From: Actinomycetes bacterium
Lineage (GTDB): Bacteria; Actinomycetota; Actinomycetes; Mycobacteriales; Mycobacteriaceae
DNA length: 64,000 nucleotides
Assembly: GCA_023404955.1 (NCBI GenBank)
Contig: JAEXZY010000001.1
Span: forward strand, 1-64,000
Direction: 5' to 3'
Below, in pieces: positions 59,999 through 64,000 of the stretch. Position 1 is the first letter of the stretch; each line of letters begins with the position of its first letter. A program made the translations under genes and the position numbers. The notes beneath the pieces were generated by a model. It was given only the letters and a program-made list of their open reading frames with translations. It was not told where the DNA came from and did not search any database.

Positions 59999-60903
59999 CG
60001 CTTCAGGATTCGGCCCAGGACCCGACCCAGGACTTCGTGTCACGACGAGCGCTGGTGTGGCGCCGGTTCCGGCGTAACCGGCCCGCGATGGTGTCGGTCG
60101 TTCTGCTTCTCGTGCTGTTCGTGGGCTGTTGGGCGCTGCCGCCGCTGCTGCCCTACTCCTACACCGATCTCGACTACTACGCGCTGCAGCAGCCGCCGTC
60201 GCCTCAGCACTGGTTCGGCACGAACGCGCTCGGCCAGGACCTGCTGGCCCAGACACTGCGCGGAATGCAGAAATCGATGGTGATCGGCGTCTGCGTCGCC
60301 GTGATCTCCACGCTCGTCGCCGCGACCGTCGGTGCGGTCGCCGGCTATTTCGGCGGGTGGCGCGACACCGCGCTGATGTGGTTCGTCGATCTGCTGCTCG
60401 TGGTGCCGGGTTTCATCCTGATCGCGATCGTCACGCCCAGCACCCGGGGCGCAGGGACGGTGGTGTGGCTGATCGTGCTGCTCGCCGCGTTCAGCTGGAT
60501 GATCAGCTCCCGCATGGTGCGTGGGCTGACGATGAGCCTGCGCGACCGCGAATTCGTCGCCGCGGCACGCTACATGGGGGTCAGCAACACGCGCATCATC
60601 GTCCGCCACATCGTGCCGAACGTGGCCTCCATCCTGATCATCGACACCACCCTCAACGTCGGCGTCGCGATCCTCGCCGAGACCGGGCTGAGCTTCCTCG
60701 GCTTCGGCGTCCAGCCGCCCGACGTCTCGCTGGGCACACTGATCGCCGCAGGCACCGGCTCGGTGACGACGTTCCCGTGGGTGTTCCTGTTCCCCGCCGG
60801 GGTCCTGGTGTTGATCGTCTTGTGCGCCAATCTCATCGGTGACGGCCTGCGCGACGCGCTGGATCCCGGGGTGCGTCCCGCCCGGGGGAGGGCACGCCGA
60901 TGA
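59995..60903 (+). CDS. oppC: Oligopeptide ABC transporter permease OppC
   Basis: A 302-residue permease with six membrane helices and the EAA motif AAARYMGVSNTRIIVRHIVP. The start is GTG at 59995, overlapping the oppB stop (GTGA), since the N-terminal OppC domain (DFVSRRALVWRRFRRNRPAM) begins just after it. It pairs with OppB as the transmembrane channel. Confidence 0.95.
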   Translation: MTLQDSAQDPTQDFVSRRALVWRRFRRNRPAMVSVVLLLVLFVGCWALPPLLPYSYTDLDYYALQQPPSPQHWFGTNALGQDLLAQTLRGMQKSMVIGVCVAVISTLVAATVGAVAGYFGGWRDTALMWFVDLLLVVPGFILIAIVTPSTRGAGTVVWLIVLLAAFSWMISSRMVRGLTMSLRDREFVAAARYMGVSNTRIIVRHIVPNVASILIIDTTLNVGVAILAETGLSFLGFGVQPPDVSLGTLIAAGTGSVTTFPWVFLFPAGVLVLIVLCANLIGDGLRDALDPGVRPARGRARR

Positions 60904-62726
60904 CCCTGCTGCAGGTGCGCGGCCTGACCGTCACGTTCCCCACCGACACCGAACGGGTCGCCGCGGTACGCGGTCTGGACTACGACGTCGCCGCCGGAGA
61001 GGTCGTCGCGCTGGTCGGTGAATCGGGGGCCGGGAAATCGGCGGGCGCAATGGCGGTGGTCGGCCTGCTGCCCGAGTACGCCGAGGTGTCCGGCTCGGTG
61101 CGCCTGCACGGCACCGAGTTGCTCACCGAATCAGATGCCGAGATGTCGCGGGTGCGCGGCGCGAAGATCGGCACCGTGTTCCAGGACCCGATGTCGTCGC
61201 TGACCCCGGTCTACACCGTCGGCGACCAGATCGCCGAGGCGATCCGCATCCATCGCCGCGACGTGAGCCGGCAGGCCGCCCGCGCCCGTGCGATCGAACT
61301 CCTCGAGCTCGTCGGCATCGCGCAGCCCGCCCGCCGAGCGACCGCATTCCCCCACGAACTCTCCGGCGGGGAACGTCAGCGCGTGGTGATCGCGATCGCG
61401 ATCGCCAACGACCCCGACCTGCTGATCTGCGACGAGCCCACGACAGCGCTCGACGTCACGGTGCAGGCACAGATCCTCGACGTGCTGCGCACCGCGCGCG
61501 ACGTCACCGGCGCCGGCGTGCTGATCATCACCCACGACCTCGGCGTCGTCGCCGAGTTCGCCGATCGCGCGCTGGTCATGTACGCCGGCCGCGCCGTCGA
61601 GACCGCGCCGGTCGCCAACCTGTACACCCGACGCCGAATGCCCTACACCGCAGGCCTTCTGGGCTCCGTGCCCCGATTGGAGGCCGAGCAGGGCGCCCGG
61701 CTGGTGCCGATCCCGGGCGCTCCCCCGTCGCTGTCGGCATTGCCGGCCGGGTGCCCGTTCACGCCGCGCTGCCCTCTGGCCGTCGCGGACTGCAGCGCCG
61801 CCGAACCGGAACTGACACCGGTCGGACCCGACCACCGGGTCGCCTGCATCCGGCACGACGACGTCACCGGCCGCAGCGCAGCCGACATCTACGGGGTGAG
61901 CACCGAACCTGCCCGACCCGCGCGCGGGGCCGACGCACCGGTCGTCGTATCGGTGCGCGATCTGGTGAAGACGTTCCCGCTCACCAAGGGTGTGGTGTTG
62001 CGGCGGCGGGTCGGCGAGGTCCGCGCGGTCGACGGTGTCGACCTGACGGTGCGGCAAGGCCGCACGCTGGGCATCGTCGGCGAATCCGGGTCCGGCAAAT
62101 CGACCACCCTGCACCAGGTTCTGAGCCTGACCGCGCCGCAGCAGGGCAGCATCGAGGTGTTGGGCGCCGACGTGGCCTCGCTCGATCGCCGCGCGCGCCG
62201 GTTGCTGCGCGGCGATCTGCAGGTGGTGTTCCAGGATCCGGTCGCCTCGCTGGATCCGCGGCTTCCGGTGTCCGACGTTCTCGCAGAACCGTTGCAGGCC
62301 AACGGGACTGACAAAAGGGCCACCGCCGACCGGGTGGCCGAGTTGCTGACGCTGGTCGGGTTGCGCCGCGAGGACGCCGCGCGCTACCCCGCCGAGTTCT
62401 CCGGCGGACAGAAGCAGCGCATCGGTATCGCCCGCGCGCTGGCGCTGCAACCGAAGGTCTTGGCGCTCGACGAACCCGTTTCGGCGCTGGACGTGTCGAT
62501 CCAGGCCGGCATCATCAACCTGCTGCTCGACCTGCAGGACCGCTTCGGGTTGGCGTACCTGTTCGTCTCTCACGATCTGTCTGTGGTCAGACACCTGGCC
62601 CACGATGTCGCGGTCATGCACCGGGGCAAGATCGTCGAGCAGGGCACCAGCGACGAGGTGTTCGGCAACCCCCGCGACGAGTACACGCGGCGGTTGCTGG
62701 CCGCCGTTCCGCGGCCGCCCGGTTAG
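60900..62726 (+). CDS. oppD: Oligopeptide ABC transporter fused ATPase OppD
   Basis: A 608-residue protein with two complete ABC ATPase domains. The first has Walker A GESGAGKS, signature ELSGGERQR and Walker B LLICDEPT; the second has GESGSGKS, FSGGQKQR and VLALDEPV. Each is followed by the oligopeptide C-terminal extension with the Cys-rich segment seen in CPFTPRCPLAVADC of the first half. The fused form of OppD and OppF is typical of mycobacteria. It overlaps oppC by 4 nt. Confidence 0.96.
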   Translation: MTLLQVRGLTVTFPTDTERVAAVRGLDYDVAAGEVVALVGESGAGKSAGAMAVVGLLPEYAEVSGSVRLHGTELLTESDAEMSRVRGAKIGTVFQDPMSSLTPVYTVGDQIAEAIRIHRRDVSRQAARARAIELLELVGIAQPARRATAFPHELSGGERQRVVIAIAIANDPDLLICDEPTTALDVTVQAQILDVLRTARDVTGAGVLIITHDLGVVAEFADRALVMYAGRAVETAPVANLYTRRRMPYTAGLLGSVPRLEAEQGARLVPIPGAPPSLSALPAGCPFTPRCPLAVADCSAAEPELTPVGPDHRVACIRHDDVTGRSAADIYGVSTEPARPARGADAPVVVSVRDLVKTFPLTKGVVLRRRVGEVRAVDGVDLTVRQGRTLGIVGESGSGKSTTLHQVLSLTAPQQGSIEVLGADVASLDRRARRLLRGDLQVVFQDPVASLDPRLPVSDVLAEPLQANGTDKRATADRVAELLTLVGLRREDAARYPAEFSGGQKQRIGIARALALQPKVLALDEPVSALDVSIQAGIINLLLDLQDRFGLAYLFVSHDLSVVRHLAHDVAVMHRGKIVEQGTSDEVFGNPRDEYTRRLLAAVPRPPG

Positions 62727-62736
62727 AGTCGGCCGC

Positions 62737-64000
62737 ATGATCTCCCGCGTCCTGTTGCGACTGCTCTGCCTCGGGTTCGTCGGCATCCTGCTGCTGACCG
62801 GTTGCTCGACCTCCTCGGAACCGGCCCCCTCGGCCGGCGGCAGCGCCGAGTTGGGCGGCACCGCCGACATCAACCCGCAGGACCCCACCACGCTGCAGCA
62901 GGGCGGCAACCTCCGGTTAGCGCTGACCGGCTTCCCCGCGAACTTCAACAACCTGCACATCGACGGCAACCTCGGCGAGATCGGCGCGATGTACAAGACG
63001 ATGCTGCCGCGTGCGTTCTTCATCAAGCCCAACGGCGAGATGACCGTCAACAGCGACTTCTTCACCAACGTCGAGCTCACCAGCACCGACCCGCAGGTGG
63101 TCACCTACACGATCAATCCGAAAGCGGTGTGGAGCAACGGCCGGCCGATCACCTGGGAAGATCTCGCCGCGCAGGTGAACGCGACCAGCGGCAAGGACAA
63201 GCGCTACCTGTTCGCCTCCCCCAACGGCGCCGACCGCGTCGGCTCCGTCACCAAGGGCGTCGACGACCGGCAGGCGGTCGTCACGTTCGCCAAGCACTAT
63301 GCCGACTGGAAGGGGCTGTTCGCCGGCAACGGCATGCTCTACCCGAAGGAGATGACCGGTACGCCGGAGGCGTTCAACACCGGCTTCCGGGACGGTCCGC
63401 CGCCCACCGCGGGCCCGTTCATCGTCACCAACATCGACCGCGGCGCTCAGCGGATCACGCTGGGCCGCAACCCGAAATGGTGGGGCACTCCCCCGCTGCT
63501 CGATACGATCAGCTACACCGTGCTCGACGACGCGGCCCGCATCCCGGCGCTGCTGAACAACTCGATCGACGCATCCGGTGTCGCCTCCATCGACGAATTC
63601 AGGATCACCAGCTCCGCGCGGGGCATCGCGATGCGCCGCGCCCCGTCGGCGCAGTGGTACCACATGACGTTCAACGGAGCGCCGGGCTCGATCCTGGCCG
63701 ACGCCAAGCTGCGGATGGCCGTCGCCAAGGGCATCGACCGGCAGGCGATCGTCACCGTTACGCAGAACGGCCTCGTCGAGAAACCGGTCCCGCTGAACAA
63801 CCACGTCTACCTGGCCGGCCAAGAGGGCTACCAGGACAACAGCATCCCGTTCGATCCCGAAGCCGCCAAACGCGAACTGGACGCGTTGGGCTGGCGGCAG
63901 AACGGGCAGTTCCGGGAGAAGGACGGGCGACGGCTGACGATCCGTGATGTGTACTACGAGGCGCGGAGCACCGGTCAGATCGCCCAGGTCGCGCAGAACA
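62737..64000 (+). CDS. oppA: Oligopeptide-binding lipoprotein OppA, partial (runs off the window)
   Basis: 421 codons are visible and the frame is still open at base 64000. Residues 1-22 are a signal peptide and the lipobox GILLLTGC places the lipidated Cys at residue 23. The mature part is a type II solute-binding domain (SBP_bac_5): LRLALTGFPANFNNLHIDG, WSNGRPITWEDLAAQVNA and GPFIVTNIDRG are recognisable. It lies 10 nt after oppD and captures peptides for the transporter. Confidence 0.93.
   Translation, partial: MISRVLLRLLCLGFVGILLLTGCSTSSEPAPSAGGSAELGGTADINPQDPTTLQQGGNLRLALTGFPANFNNLHIDGNLGEIGAMYKTMLPRAFFIKPNGEMTVNSDFFTNVELTSTDPQVVTYTINPKAVWSNGRPITWEDLAAQVNATSGKDKRYLFASPNGADRVGSVTKGVDDRQAVVTFAKHYADWKGLFAGNGMLYPKEMTGTPEAFNTGFRDGPPPTAGPFIVTNIDRGAQRITLGRNPKWWGTPPLLDTISYTVLDDAARIPALLNNSIDASGVASIDEFRITSSARGIAMRRAPSAQWYHMTFNGAPGSILADAKLRMAVAKGIDRQAIVTVTQNGLVEKPVPLNNHVYLAGQEGYQDNSIPFDPEAAKRELDALGWRQNGQFREKDGRRLTIRDVYYEARSTGQIAQVAQN

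Noticed and set aside
61131..63104. Open minus-strand frame of 657 codons
   Set aside because: Antisense to oppD and oppA, both of which carry clear family motifs.

Overview
The window is chromosomal DNA from a fast-growing mycobacterium (Mycolicibacterium type). The support is the actinobacterial 16S rRNA 5' end, a MurA with Asp in place of the catalytic Cys, a fused b-delta ATP synthase subunit, an Asn-rich Rho insertion, and gene order matching, from memory, the M. tuberculosis Rv1280c to Rv1315 block read in the opposite direction. Many promoters are leaderless (a TANNNT box 6 nt before the start codon), which is typical of mycobacteria.

Layout. 1-26.3 kb is housekeeping DNA, almost all on the minus strand: rrs with its tandem-promoter leader, murA, divergent pduO, a DUF2550 gene, the ATP synthase operon atpI-B-E-F-H-A-G-D-C, wecA, sua5, prmC, prfA, rpmE, an inserted acyl-CoA ligase/TetR pair, rho, and argS-lysA-hom-thrC-thrB. 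argS carries an apparent 1-nt frameshift. A tRNA-Arg(CCG) at 26.4 kb ends this block.

26.5-45 kb is accessory DNA: a J-domain protein with a histone-H1-like lysine tail; a two-gene restriction-modification cassette; a two-gene unit encoding a repeat protein with an N-terminal LPDKE motif and an M50 metalloprotease with an N-terminal PqqD-like domain and a C-terminal CxxC/CxxC domain (the best candidate for an undescribed system); a YeiH-type exporter with a 50-residue membrane partner; two small secreted proteins; a paired acyl-CoA dehydrogenase operon; a two-RCK-domain potassium channel interrupted at a 12-G tract; an F420-type oxidoreductase; a GntR/hydroxylase operon; a NarL-type two-component system with a DUF4097-like protein; and a nitronate monooxygenase.

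44.7-51 kb is a sulfate activation unit (cysD, cysNC, cysQ, an isochorismatase-fold hydrolase, an Rrf2 regulator, nitronate monooxygenase), followed by a beta-carbonic anhydrase. 51.1-58.7 kb is one operon: OmpR-type response regulator, histidine kinase, ArnT-like glycosyltransferase, GT2-GtrA fusion and a second ArnT-like glycosyltransferase, closed by a 60-nt palindromic terminator. 58.7-64 kb holds a small membrane protein and an oligopeptide ABC transporter oppBCD-oppA; oppA runs off the window.

No CRISPR array, intact insertion sequence or prophage was seen. Two loci (argS and the channel) are out of frame; argS should be essential, so sequencing error must be excluded before biological readings are accepted.
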